Shown here: positions 35,979-49,300 of the stretch, piece by piece
How the letters are laid out: every line of letters begins with the position of its first letter
Numbering within the stretch: the first letter of the stretch is position 1
Assembly: GCA_032164295.1 (NCBI GenBank)
Contig: JAJHTX010000009.1
Coordinates: forward strand, 1,054,001-1,118,000
DNA from: Inonotus obliquus
Lineage: Eukaryota; Basidiomycota; Agaricomycetes; Hymenochaetales; Hymenochaetaceae
Length of the DNA stretch: 64,000 nucleotides
Direction: 5' to 3'
The notes under the pieces: generated by a model
What the model was told of the DNA's origin: nothing
What the model saw: only the letters and a program-made list of their open reading frames with translations
The model's database searches: none
Translations under genes and position numbers: made by a program

Positions 35979-37909
35979 CTATGATAGAAAATCAATCTCA
36001 TCATCATCGTTATCAGCCGCTTTGATAGGTGAGCTGAACAAGAGCGTCGTCGGACCAGCTTGACTAGACACTTTGGGTTTTGGCATCGATTGTACTGCTC
36101 GTGTTGTTGCTGGTTTCGAGGTTGAGGAGCTAGGTGGTTTAGATTTGCCTTTCGATGATTTGGATGTTGTTCGATTTGATTTTGCTGTTGTCGTTTTTGT
36201 CCGAGTTGGTTTTGACTTGGGATCGGGAGAAGTTTTGTCAGAGGGTCGTTTAGAAGGCGGACTAAAAGGTGGCAGTTAGGAATGTGTTACGAATGGGTAG
36301 AACGCCCGAAAGGTGAAGACTTACGCAGAGCCCTTTCCTTTCTGTCGCGCCTTGGACGAAGGCCTCACATCCATGGATTCGCTCTGTTCCACCGTCTGTA
36401 CTGGTGCCTTGGTTCGTGACCGCGACTTTGTCTTAGTCGCCGCCTTTTTCCAGCCTGCAGCTGTACTTTCCAACGGGACCTCCGACTCAACATCGATTTC
36501 CTCGGCCTTCTGCTTTCCCTTTCCATTGTCTTCTCCTCTTGCTCTAGAAGTTGATGTAGCCCGCGTTCGCGAATCGTCCTTTCGCAAGTGTGCCGACTCC
36601 CTAATATTGCTATTCATGACAGGGTCGGCGACTTCTTCCTCCTCATCCTCTTCCATAACGGTATCGAGCTGCGGTTTGGGAATCTTCATGCGCAGATACT
36701 TCTCCGACTCGAGATCGGAATCAGAGTCAGGTTCGGGTTCAGGTTTGGCCCGCTTATTTCCTCTGCCTTTGCCAGTCTCCTTAGATGTTGCTTTCGCTTT
36801 CCCGGAAGCTTTCGTCGCCTTTGATGTGTTGTGTTCCTCATAGTCACTGACACTCTCGTCTTTCCTCGCTCCCGCAGACGCCTTTCGTTTCGCCGTGGTT
36901 TGCTTTTTGTTAGTGGTCCTAGACCTCGATGGAGCTGGTCGGTTCGATATAGAATCTGAGGTGGACAGTCGATCGTTTGCTCCGATCCCGGCAGCTGGTT
37001 TGGCCCCCTCAGATATCCGTCTTTTCGCCGTAGTAGGTGCAGCTGCCTGTATATGTCTTGGCATTACCGGAACCACTCCATCCATGTCATGATCGTCCTG
37101 TCCCACAGAGGGTGGAGGAGCCTTGCTTTTGGCTTTTGACCTTGCTCTAGTAGATGAAACTGGCTGTCGCGTAGTATTCGCCGGATTGGAAGAAATAGAA
37201 GCCGGAGCCGGAGATTTCTTGGGTCGTTTGCGAGGTGATGGAAGATCCGCATCGGCAGTTTCTGTCTCCACATCTTCTCGTGGACGTTTAGACGGGGTGG
37301 CTGAAACGTTGTTGGCCAGAACGTATACCTCAATTAACTTTAATCTACTTACCTGGCATTTTACCCTTCACATTTTCTGAGTTTTCCGATTGCTTTGAGG
37401 AAGTTCTTGAGGTGTTTGAAGCTAGTCACGTATTGCGTGGCAGAGAGTATCGAGTTATTAATTTGAAGAAAGTTTGTTTTGAAAGTGAGAGACGTACATT
37501 TCGTTTTTCTGTTTGCGAGTCTTTCGTTGTCAGAACTTGGGGGTGCTTCGCTTCGCCGTCGTTGCTTTCCGGTCACACTCGTGGAGCTTTTCGTAATTAT
37601 AGATTTGCGCCTATCGACGGTATTTGATTCTACAGCTTTACTTGTTCTGCGTGCAATGTCGCGCGAGCTCGAACCCGGCGCGGCAGATGGACGCCGTGGC
37701 TTCTGCTTAGGCTTCGAAGGTGAGCGACCAGAGACATCTCGGGACATGAGAATGTCGAGCAGCGGATTATCCTCGCGTGGTTGGAATATCCCCCCTCGAT
37801 CTCGTCGTTTTGCCTTTATACGCTCGAGCCGCTTCTCTCGGCTCTCCTCAATGTTATACTTTTCCGTCGTCTCCAGCGCCTGCTTACTAGCAACTGGCTT
37901 GTTCTTCAT
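35979..37909 (-). CDS. Uncharacterised basic, low-complexity (probably nuclear) protein, 579 aa
   Basis: CDS complement(35979..36261, 36325..37300, 37353..37421, 37498..37909). The N-terminus has a helical basic block (NIEESREKRLERIKAKRRDR) followed by GGIFQPREDNPLLDILMSR, which looks like the only conserved motif. The rest is Lys/Arg/Ser/Pro-rich with many bipartite nuclear-localisation-like clusters (SKRPRED, PRKRPKKS) and acidic patches (MEEDEEEEVADP). It ends TLLFSSPIKAADNDDDEIDF. I do not recognise a family; DNA or chromatin association is inferred from composition. The four exons join in phase. It is divergent from UTP10 with 293 bp between the starts. Confidence 0.7.
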
Positions 37910-38202
37910 GGTGAAGAGAATAGTAGCTTGTGTCCGTCCTCAACAGTAGAGTATCGTAGGACCTGCTCCAGAAAGTCCGAAAAGTACGCCAGTATGCTCT
38001 TGATGACTGCCTTTCCCTCGACAGACGCGACGGACGGAGGTTGCGTGTTGCATCCGAAGCGCACGTGATCGCGGAAGGATCGACGCTTTGGACTCAAAAT
38101 TTTGACCACAGGTGCGTGGACAAGCATTGGGCACTGACGGTCCGACAGCTACTCTAACTCTTGTACTGGAGGCACCTCTACTAGCTTGTCGCGACTTATA
38201 CA

Positions 38203-41200
38203 ATGACATCGGCTCTTGCATTCCAGCTCGCAAAAAACGTATCTTTGAATGCGCCCCTACTCTCAGAGACAGCGCGCAAGAAGCACTTCGCCTCTTCTTC
38301 CTACCTCTTCTCCGCTTCTACAAAAGGGCAAATAGATGACCTTGACACAATTCATGCTCTTGCCCTGAATGCGCTGTCTCAGCTTCGACAGGTCTACCCA
38401 TCTATCGCTGCATTCGACGAGGTGTCTCTGGTGCACCGAACATTATTCTCGCATCGCGCAAGAGAAACGGATAGAACATTGTTGGGAAAGGATGACCTGG
38501 CAGAGCTCAATGCTAGCATCAAGAACTGTCTCGCTGCACTAGGATCCTGCTTGCTGGAGAATGATACGGGAAGAATATTGGAATGGCTAGTCCGACGCTT
38601 CCGAATAAACGAGTTCAACGTCCGCGACGTCTTAACTTTATTCCTTCCCTACCACGAATCACCGCATTTCGCGAAAATGGTGTCCATCCTCACGATTGAG
38701 GAGAGTTTACCATGGGGATTCCTATCAGCGTACAAGGCCACGGGAAAATCCGTTCAACGGAGCACACTTGCAATAGAAATGGTGAAAAATAGGGAGCTTG
38801 CGCGCTTTGTTATCTCTCTGCTGCCGGAAACACTAGCAGCAGCGGGAGGCAGAAACGCACACCGCACACTTGTCTGCTTCAATAACTCTATCGTGTTAGA
38901 ATACATAACTCGGGCGGAGAGAAGAAATTTGGATACTCCAACCCTCGCCTCTCTCCTTCCTGCGTTGACGGAACCTCTTAAAGTTTCCGAGCTTTCCGTG
39001 CCTCAAACACTACGAAAAGACACCATTGTAAGCGCTTCTTTTCAATCTTGTTCTTAATCTTTGGTTAACAGTCCGCGCAGCTCGGAAGCTTCATATTGCT
39101 TGCCGCTCTTTCCCAAAAATGCACATTCACTATGCCCGCGGTCAAGGCGATCGTTTCAGGCATGGTTCACTGTGCATCGGCTACTTCTCTGGTCGGAGGG
39201 TATCAGCTACTGACTGCTCTCATATCCTTCCTTGGCCCGCAACAGCAGTTGGATGATATATCGCCTAGTATTGCAGACGAGATCATTGCTTTACCGTACG
39301 TAAATAGTCATTCTCTCTGGGCTCACCTCATTTAATTACATATCGATTATAGTGATTTTAACGATGCATTAAGAGCCTCGTTGGGATGGTCGGGCATCGA
39401 AAAGCTACTCGTGCCTATTCTTGGGAGATTGGTGGAGAAATCATCAGATGTAAAATCAGCGTCTGCTACTGAACTGCTGATTACGTCCAATCATTCCCAT
39501 CCAATTGTTCTGGAACATCTGTCAAAAAAGCTGCTCCTCAAGAGTGGCACATTCGATTTGCTATCTGAGCTCTATCAACGTCATCCTGAAGTCGTTCGAT
39601 CTTCCGCGGAAAAGCTCACAGCTACAAACGAAGACAAGGGAGCAGATATTCAGCAGTCTCTGTTGACTCTTGCTGTGGTATGATCATCTTCTCTTACGCA
39701 GCTCTTTCCCCATCTTGATTATACCATTCTCTGCAGCCGAAGGGACCCGGGAAGGCTCTCCAAGATGTTATTCTCGCTTCGTCCAATGCTGACTCTTCGG
39801 TGCGAGCTGGCGCGGTTAAACGACTTGCGGAGGTATTTGTCGATAACCCAGAAGGTATCGATGCCGACGAGAAAGCTACCATGAAGCAAGCATTGCTGGC
39901 GCGCTTGTATGATACGGATGTCATAGTTCTCGAGGCTCTTTACAAGTATTCAAAGGTTATCCTACCGTTTCTTGCGGACGCTTTGGAGATATTACCCAAT
40001 CTAGCCGCATCCCTCGCCGAACAGAAGGCGACGCGTTCCTTATTGCGATTGCACCTAACATTCTTCTGCAACTCTTTCGTCACTGTGTTTCCAAAACATA
40101 GCAGCCGCGTCGCTCTCTCACTAGTGTTTCCGAACGCGTTATTTTCAAAACCGCGGAATAAAACTGCAGCAGCTATCTGGGAAGTTGTTGGGAATTCTCG
40201 CCTGGGCGAAGGTAATCTTTTCAAGGGAACGAAAGAGATCATTGGGAAGGGCGGCGAGGATCTGGCAGAAATTAATGATGCATTGACGAAGAGAATTGCT
40301 GGTATGCCTAGACATGGTTTCATTCATCTTTGGGAGTTGTGCTAAACGTTCATATAGAAAATTTCAGAGTCTCGAATGAATATCCCGAGCTACTGACATG
40401 GTTACTCGAGAACGCATCAGACAAGGGTGATTCTCATACACGCTTGTTTTGTCTTCTCGTCCTCCGTGCCCTCTTATCGTCCCTGCCTGGAGATTACCGC
40501 ATTGAAGCGGCGCTGAAATTTGTAGGCACCATAAACGTGGCGGATTTGGCGGGTATAGATCAGCTGGGGGATGGAGAGGGTACTCTCGGAGAGGAGAGCA
40601 CACTAAGGAATTTAGTAGCGAAGCCCAGCAGCAGGACAACCACTCAGCGTCTGCGATTTATGATTTTGGCGTCTATTTCTGGTATACCTCGATCCAATAA
40701 CAGGAAACTTGAATGGTTTTCGCCGGACAACGCTGTAAGCAATCCTTATCCTGGTTCTCCTACCATATGATTAACTCGTTTACAGGAAATGAATGATGTA
40801 GTCACGCGCTATTCTCATCTTCAGAGAGCCGTCTACTCTATCACGAACGCTACCATACCCATCCCTGCCAACCATAATCTCTTTCGATCGCTGGGATCAG
40901 ATTCCTTGCTCTTCCTCGCGAGTGTTTGGACCTCTTCTACTTCTCTTCCGGGAATTGATCAGGACACGACGAGATACATTGCTTTACGACATGCTTCAGC
41001 GTTCATTCAAGCCCAATCGATTGAGCATCCGGTTGACTTTCAGGTTATACTGCCGTCACTCTTGGCTTCTCTCCAAGCGTCAGATAGGCGGATTCGTACA
41101 GCCGCAATGGAGTGCGTTGTAAGCATGGCGGCATCGACCTCTGGGTCTAAGCCATCGGTCATCTATGCTTATGACCAAGTGTATGGTGCTTCATCTGGTA

Positions 41201-44200
41201 TGGAAATTGAACGTCCTTTTGAAAGGAGCACTTCTCAAATTTATCTGTAGCCCGCCTTCAATATCTGGACTGGTCAGACGAGGCGAAGTATCTCAACTTA
41301 CTTGTTGAATACAAGGATCATATGGTCAATGATCCAGAGTACCTTGTTCTATTCCATCACGAACACGTTACCCGATCAAAAGCGGAGAATAAGAAAGATG
41401 CGAAGTGAGTTAGGAGATTCAAACTGTCTCTATCCGCATGTGCTCAGATTATCTGCAGATTACGACAACGTATCCTCTGCTTTCTTTTATCTCATGCTTT
41501 ATGTTGCCCTTCTCAGGCCGTCAGATTATCGGTTTTGATATCGCTGAGCCGGGTATCAGATCCAGTCAAACTCCAAATGCTGCTACCGATCATCGAAGAA
41601 GCGTTTACCTCGCCATCATTTGTCGTATACGATAGCCAGATGGTGGTATACGCACTTCAGAGTTTCGACAGTTCGGCAGGAAAGGAGCTCAATGCGGAAG
41701 GAAGTGGTGCTTGGGCTATCCTCACACGTGCTATAGAGCGATGTCTCGCTGGAGGTAAGATTTGGACAGGAATAACAGAGGACTCTGTTCCGCTGACTGG
41801 TGATTAACAGGTGAAGTCACAGAACAGTGGACATGTCTCAGGACAACAATTAAGGAGGCGCTTTTTGCCGTCTTGTCAGCGAAACGTCAGCTGGAACTCA
41901 GCCTCAAATTGATCGACCTTGGAAGTCAAGTTGGTGACGGAGTATGTCAATCCTTCCACTCATTTTGTCATCTCCCTAATACTTCGGCTACCAGACCGGC
42001 ATCAAGCATACCCTTTCACACTGCGTGAAGAAGCCAGCTTTGATGGTTGCATTGCTCCAGTCTCTACAACCCGACATCAAGGAGACGAGTGAACGAACAT
42101 CAAAGAAGGCTAGAAAAGAAGGGTGCGTGTCGCTAATATGATAATTGGCAAGGTTCTTATTTTACTGCGACATGAAGGCCGTCTCCTGATTCCGAGAACA
42201 CGTGGCTGCCTCGTTTATATTTCCTTGCTGAACTCCTATCCTCGATAAAGCTGCCCGGTTCGCCGGATCTCATATCTACGTTGCTCGATACTCTGAATCG
42301 AGTCGTGGCTTCCTCCACTTCCGCGCAGGCCGACATCATCTACGTCGAGCAACTACTCATGAGCTGTCTGGAATCTTCCGTAGCGAACATTCAGGTATCA
42401 TTCACCCGTCCTCTTAAGCTTCATCGTGGGCCTCATTGTCTTGTAGGAATTGCCCAGTCTCGCTCCTAGCGCTATCAGAGCGGACATATTAGTTGAATTG
42501 ATGCGAAGTAAGTGGCTGGATTATTGACTGCGCGGATATTGTCTTATGCCTCATCCTTCAGTATCCGAAAACCCGCAAACGTTCACCCAGGCATTAATGC
42601 TCCTTGCATCACTCGCGAAGCTGTCTTCTACATCCATTTTACATAACGTCATGCCGATATTCACATTTATGGGGTCAAACGTGTTTCATAGAGACGATTC
42701 TTATAGCTTCAAGGTTATTCAGAAGGTATGGCGCAACAGGTAGTTATTTCCGGTATAGAAATTTACTGATACCTTAACGTAGACGACGGAAAGCATTGTC
42801 CCTGTGGCCATCGCCTCCTTAAAGGAGCGCTATGAGGGAAATCTAGATCTTTACATCGGCTCAAGAGACCTTCTGCGGACATTTACTGACGCATCTACTC
42901 ATATTCCCCGACATCGGCGTACCAGGTAAATCAACCTGCTCCGTGCTACCAATGTCTACTCACCTTTCCTTCCATGCGCGATACAGTTTCTTCACTCATC
43001 TGGTTGACGTGCTGAACCCTGACGATTATCTGGCACCCACCATAATGCTATTAGCTGACAAGTCAGCGAACCGTGTCTCACGACAAGAAAAGCAAGAAGC
43101 ACAGACCACTCTGGCACTTCCACTCAGCATCCTACAGCACTATCCGCCAAAGGCACAGCTTACTGTGAGACTTCATATCTTGACCCGGGAGCGGGAATCA
43201 CTAATACCCTCTAGGCTTTGACAGAGAGTATCAGGGAGGTGCAGCGATTACTACCAAAAATACAAGACCATTCAACGGAAGAGAAAGCTTTCTTGGAGGT
43301 TCCTGTGTATGTCTTTCGACCTTTCCCCGTGAACTAGATTCCAACGACTAACTTTGATCCAAGTTTCGATGAACATGCTGTCTCACCCTCAACGCTCCGG
43401 AAGCGGCAGTGCCAGGCCTTACTGATCCTCACTGGTTTCGCAATGAAGCAAATGTCTCCCGCTAAGCTTGCAAAGTCTCTAGGTGATAACTTGGACTTTA
43501 CTATTACTTCATTGATGGAGTTGGCGACGCTAGATCACAATGAGCAAATCAGCTCGGATCTCCGTGAAGTTGGAAACTCAGCACAGTGGGCTCTACTGCA
43601 GTCGATGTCCGTAATTACAGCGCAGTTCTTTACTTCGGCCATTTTGACTATGCTCTCAAGCGAGAATGGAAAGGTCTGTGTCATTGCGTTCGCAGCTTTT
43701 TGCAATGCTGACTCTACAAAAGATTCACCAAGCGGCATTCGGCCTTCTCGCCTCGAGAGTTTCACAAATAAAACCTGAAACTCGGGAAGAAATTTCACCA
43801 GTCATGGCGCAAATCGTGAATCGTATGAAAGAACTGGTATCTCTGTCTCAAGATATCGATACCCTCTCCGAAGCCATGAAAGCGCTTCTGAGCATAGGAG
43901 AGTCCGCTTATTCAAAGGAAGAGTCTGCTTTGACAAGCATGTTAAACGTTGTCATCGACATCATAAGGAAATATCCGGGTATCAGTCAAGCCGTTGCTGT
44001 CGTCCCAGCCATCACGTTAGTTCATCCGTGACTCCTGTATAGGCGCATAACTGAATTGAGAATAGGACGAAGCTCGGACCTCGAATCATCCCGTATCTTC
44101 GTTCGCTCATCGACACTTGCGTATCTCTGGTCAGGTCGAGCGATCCAACCCGGAGCTACGGTATGCATCTCCATAAATATGAAAAGAAATATCACCTATT

Positions 44201-45770
44201 CATTTCTCTCCCCGTTCATAGAATCGCTCGTCGGTGGTATCCACGCACTCAGCAGTCTACTGAAGATAATTCCAACATTCTGGGGCGTCCAAGAAATCAA
44301 ACTCGTCGTGGATCTCTATCTCGACGAGGAACTGGCCGTTACAAGGAACCTTTTTTCCCAATTGGAGAAACTCACGAGACTATTGGCTAAACAAATTCCT
44401 GGGAAGATTGTCTTATCGTCGTTATTGCAGAGTTGGCCTTCTATCGACAATTTGAAGGAACATGTACGTTGTTCCTGGGATCGGTATTGAAACATGCCAG
44501 TACTGATTGTATCGGTTGCAGTACGGACTCGTTCATTTTGGTCGTTTCTTCGAATTACTCAAACGTTGCCTACACTTTGCCGCTCGACCTGACGTCCTTG
44601 AAAACCTCCGTGGCCTCTTCAATTATTTACTCAGTTCATTCGAAGCCCGTAGCATTCTCGAACCTCAGAAGGCTTCAAGCGTAAGTCTTCAATCTAAACC
44701 CCCGACTAATCAATATAAAGTATTTACCTCAATGAGAATAGGTTGAGGATAAGATAATATCTACATACTTGGAATTAGTCGTAAAGTTGAACGAAACTGC
44801 GTTCCAACCTTTGTTCAGGAGGATGGTCGATTGGGCATTTGGAGATGGTTCATGTATGTATCGCGTTTTCCTTCACGATCCTCCGACTACTCATTCATCT
44901 GCGTTACAGCTTCGAATAAACAAATCACATTCTGTCGTCACTACTCGGCCTTATTAGATCTATTCAAGGTAGCCTCACCAATAGCACCATCTCACTCACA
45001 TACTCATAATCTCGTATTCCACCTTGTAGGAACTCATGACACCTTACATGTCCCTCCTCACCACTCACTTCTCCGACCTCCTCACATCTTTCACAAACGG
45101 AGAAAATAAAAATAAGGAGCTATGGCTATCTGTTATTGAGACTTTGTCAAAGAGTTTCATCGTAGACGATGGTGGTACGTATTTCCTTCCCCCCTTCTCC
45201 TCACTCCTCATTGACCCAAACACTAAAACCAACCAATTATCAAATCTCGACACGTCCAGTCTACTGGCGCGACACAACCATCCGCCCTCTCACACACGCC
45301 CTAACCCAACAAATCCCAACCTGTATAACTCTCAAACTCCCTATAAGCGGCAAAACTCTCTTATCCAATTGCCTCACATCTCTTATCGATTGTCTGGAAG
45401 ACGATTCTTCAATCAAGGATGTCAACCACGAAGTGTTAATGTGTACTCGATCAGAAGATGTTAGAGTTCGAATGTTTGCTTTAGAGTGTAGTTTGGATAT
45501 GTGGACGTTGAAGGGTGGGAAACTTCGAGGTATGTTTTCTTTCCTTTCACCTTTTCCCTTTCACTTCTTGCACTTTTTCTTTCACTTCTCCGTCTCTCTT
45601 AATCAATTATCTAACGAAAAACATATCTGTTATACATTATAGCATTCGGAACAGAGACAGCAACATTCATCATCGAATGCGCAGAAGACGAAAACGACGA
45701 AATTGTTCGAATATGTCGTAAACTAAAAGATGCCGTCCAAGCTGAAGTGGGCAAAATCGAAGGGCTATAA
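38203..45770 (+). CDS. UTP10: UTP10/HEATR1, U3 snoRNP (SSU processome) component, 2022 aa
   Basis: Twenty-seven exons join in frame: 38203-39027, 39072-39295, 39353-39677, 39737-40301, 40358-40734, 40786-41197, 41251-41404, 41448-41469, 41517-41754, 41811-41941, 41995-42122, 42178-42394, 42447-42507, 42562-42725, 42783-42925, 42987-43164, 43215-43306, 43364-43673, 43723-44015, 44066-44160, 44222-44463, 44522-44680, 44742-44853, 44910-44968, 45030-45174, 45260-45529, 45643-45770. UTP10 is a very large HEAT-repeat nucleolar protein needed for 18S rRNA processing. The N-terminal blocks WLVRRFRINEFNVRDVLTLF and LPYHESPHFAKMVSIL are characteristic. The C-terminal BP28CT-like part contains TTKLGPRIIPYLRSLIDTC and FEARSILEPQKAS. 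Exon 8 is only 22 nt. The length of about 2,000 aa suits the family. Confidence 0.93.
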
Positions 45771-46385
45771 TTTGTTATTGTACATATGTATGTAGGTATA
45801 ATTATAAACCACGTTTCAATTCGCATTTTTACATTTTACCTTATCTCATTATCCCCATTCCCCAACACGATACGGAACACGCACGCAGCACATACCCTAG
45901 TTCGCAGTTCGCAGCACGCAACATGAAGAATAAAAAACAATATCATGACCATCCATTCCACTATAACCCATAACCCGGGCCTCCAGCCCACACAGGTAGA
46001 CACTTAGATACACCATCAAAAGTCAAAAAGAACATCACGATCAGATCAAATGATAAAACAAAAGAGAAAGAACTGAGTAAAAAGAAAGAAGTAATATAAT
46101 TGCAATGCAGGAAGTACTAAATGTAAAAAATGCCTTAGAGTCAAAAAATCAAGTCGAGTCGAAACCAGAGAGAAAAAGAAAATCGGGATCAAGTCAAAAA
46201 TAACATGATACGATAATAAAAAGAAAAAAAAATCGAGATGAAATAAAATCAGATACAGCAATCCACGAATGACCGAATAAGGGAAAGAGATGGAAAATGG
46301 GAAGATAGAGTGACAAAGACGAACGAACGGGAAGGAAAGAGCGGGAGAAGGAGAGTTGTGAGAGGGTATAAAACTACTGCAAGTC
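45771..46385. other. A-rich intergenic region between convergent genes
   Basis: This is the 3' flank of UTP10 and of the kinase gene. The plus strand is strongly purine-rich, with A-rich runs around 46050-46250 that read as T-rich on the kinase strand. No gene is seen. Confidence 0.6.
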
Positions 46386-49300
46386 CTACGAAAGAATTGT
46401 CCCTTGAGAATCGATACTAGTACGACGAAGTTTACGTTCCTCGATGCTCCTACAGTGGGATAATAGATCCACAATGTCTGATCGAGCGCACGAAAAGCGG
46501 ATAAAAGGTGTCTATCAAATCATCGTTAGCACATCCATCATTAACGCAATGTCAGGGAAACAATATTGCAAGGACAGCGCAGATAGGGAGAAGATGCAAA
46601 GAAAGCGTAGAAAGTAAGAGGGTAGAAACTCACCATCAAAAGGTCATCAGCATTCGGTCTTTCAGAAACAGTGTTAGAACACAAATCCAAGAAATCATGG
46701 AACGAGCGTGAATAAGCATCCACATTCGAAAGCGCCGGAAGGCGATCTGGAAGTTGTCTTGGATCCGTAATTCCCATATTCAAAAATGGTGGTTCGGATT
46801 CTGCCATTTCCCATGCTGTTGCACCTGTAGACCAGATATCGACTTTCCGAGCGTCGTATGGACCGTTGCTATTGCGCATCTCAGGAGCCTGAGAAATCCG
46901 AAGGTATTAGATTCTATGGGGGTGCTGGTTGTCAGGGAACTTATGGAAACACACCTGCCAATATATTACACCTGCTGGATCGGCATGGAAGGGGTAAGCA
47001 GGGTCAACGAGGAGGGCATTAGAAAAATCGGCTGGGCGAATAATAGTTTAGTCTCAAATCGCAGAAACGGCAATGAATGAGTACCAAGCTTAAGTACACC
47101 CTGACTATTGACCAGCAGGTTATCAGAGCGCACGTCTCTATGAACGATGCCAAGCGCCTCTAAATGCGCCAGTGCACCCAAGATCTATCAAAAAGATGAT
47201 ACCGTCAATACCAACATCATCTCCCTGTAACTTTGAAAATCCACTCACGTCACCCGTAAATCGGGCAATGACCTTCTCTTCCAACACAAGTCCCTCTTCT
47301 GCCAACGCAAGGACATCCGCAAGGCTCCTCTCCATAAGCTCCATCTCAATCCACAACGCATCATCCACAAGGTCAACATAAAGCGCATCCATAGACAAGA
47401 TATGCGTATGCGTTACACGCGACATTAGCATAAGCTCCTTCCGAAGATCTTCAAGTTTCGGCGAACCACCAGGCAACAGTGGAACTTGTTTGACCGCCGC
47501 TTTTCCTGTTCTTCTGACCTTCTTCGTCGCTATTATAGCTGATTTCGATCTCGTCTTGAGTGGAGGAACGGGGACAACTGTAGCGGAAAAGACGGATCCA
47601 GACTCGCCTTCTGCGATTTCGAGTAGGTCTGTAAATATTTCGCGCGGGTCTGCTGTGTGATCGATGAACTCTTCGAGTGGTGCGAGCACTTCGGATACCC
47701 AGCCGCGATAGCGTTCTAGTGGCGAGGGTGAAGGTGTTGCCGAAGACGGAGATACTAAAGTTGATCCTGCTGGAGATACACGAGCAGATGATGGGGAAAG
47801 CATTGAGAGTGACTTCTCTGGACTATCGGGCTTCGCAATACCGTTGATCTGTAGAGAAGGACGTCTTATCTGAGGAGACCCTTGACGGTCTTTATCCGCA
47901 GAGTTTGGTGGTTGGAGAAGAATATGTGGTGATGGTTCTCCGATCAAACTGTAAAGTGTCCCCGAATCACGAATAGGTCTGTCACGAGGATCAAATTGTG
48001 GCGAAGGCGGGTCGTCGAACCATCCGACTACCGCAGAAGCTCCATCTGGCACGACAGATCTACTATAACAACAGCTTACTCCGTCTCGCTCGTCGTCATT
48101 ATCTACGCCCATTGCGAAAATACGAGGAGCAATGTCAACGTGGGCTGGAGGGCTAAGTTTATTTTGTTCTGGGCCCCACTTCGTTGGATCTACGTCTGAG
48201 ACTGTTGACTCGGTTGGCGAGAGCACACCACCCTCGGTGTATCGAAGCTCGACATGGACAGCGTCGTTGTCATGAGGCTCAGGTCCCTCATCCGAGCCCG
48301 AAGTAACAGACAATGGGTTAACCTGAGAGGACGAAGTCGAGGAACCAGATCTCGAGCTCGATTGCGAAGACCGAACCGAAGCCGGGCTCGGTATTCTCTG
48401 ATCCAAAGCAGGAGTCGACGGCACATAAACAGAAGCACAATCTGAAGACGCGTACGGAAGCCTGACGTCATCAGATACGACGGAAAACTTTCCAGACATA
48501 GGAGAAGGCTGGACGGAACTAATGCTGAAGTCGCCAGGTGAGGGTGGTGGTAGTGGAAAGTCCGATGCAGACGGGATACACACGCCATCACTACTCGCTG
48601 AGCTCATGGGTCTACCTCCATCACTGCTCCCATTTCCGCTCGCTTCAGATCGAGCAGTACTACTTATGCTTGATTGAGGTGTATGCCTTCCCGGCATCGG
48701 CGCGGGTACCGTCATGGCATTAGCAACGCTCGGTTTTCGAACATGCGCAACTGCAATCGTCGCGTCACGCACATCGCGAACCGTCGTCGCGCGACTCCAT
48801 CGACTACTGGCTGAGATTGTCGCCTGAGATTCCCGACTACCCGCGCTGCTTGAGACAGTTGAATTGCGATAAGGATCGTAGTGTTCCTTGAGGAAATCAT
48901 ACGTTGCATTAGGAGAATGAGAAGGACTAAGATTCGCTTTCGGTTGTCGAGGCGATGATCGAACGGATGAGTGACCAGGTGGAGGACTAGGAAGGTAAGG
49001 ATAAGTCGAGGACAAAGGAGGCGAGGGATTCGGCGAGGTCGAAGCAGTCGGTTGCCTCACGAGAGATAACACTTCGTTAAAGAGAGGTGTGGTTGAGGTG
49101 CCAGCACCGTGCTCTATGGTATCTGAACCAGTCTCTAAAGACTGGTCATCGTCAGTCTCTATAGTCACACGAGGAATATCATTTGCTGGAGTCAAAATGA
49201 GAGGCGGGACAGGTGATTTCTTTATCTTGGGTGAACTCTTCTTTGGTTCGGAGGGAGTGGCTTCAACAACGGACTTCGATGCAGGTGCAGAGCTTACACT

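Noticed and set aside
43666..43800. Apparent frameshift inside UTP10
   Set aside because: A 49-nt intron at 43674-43722 restores frame and joins two family-like segments, so no mutation is needed.
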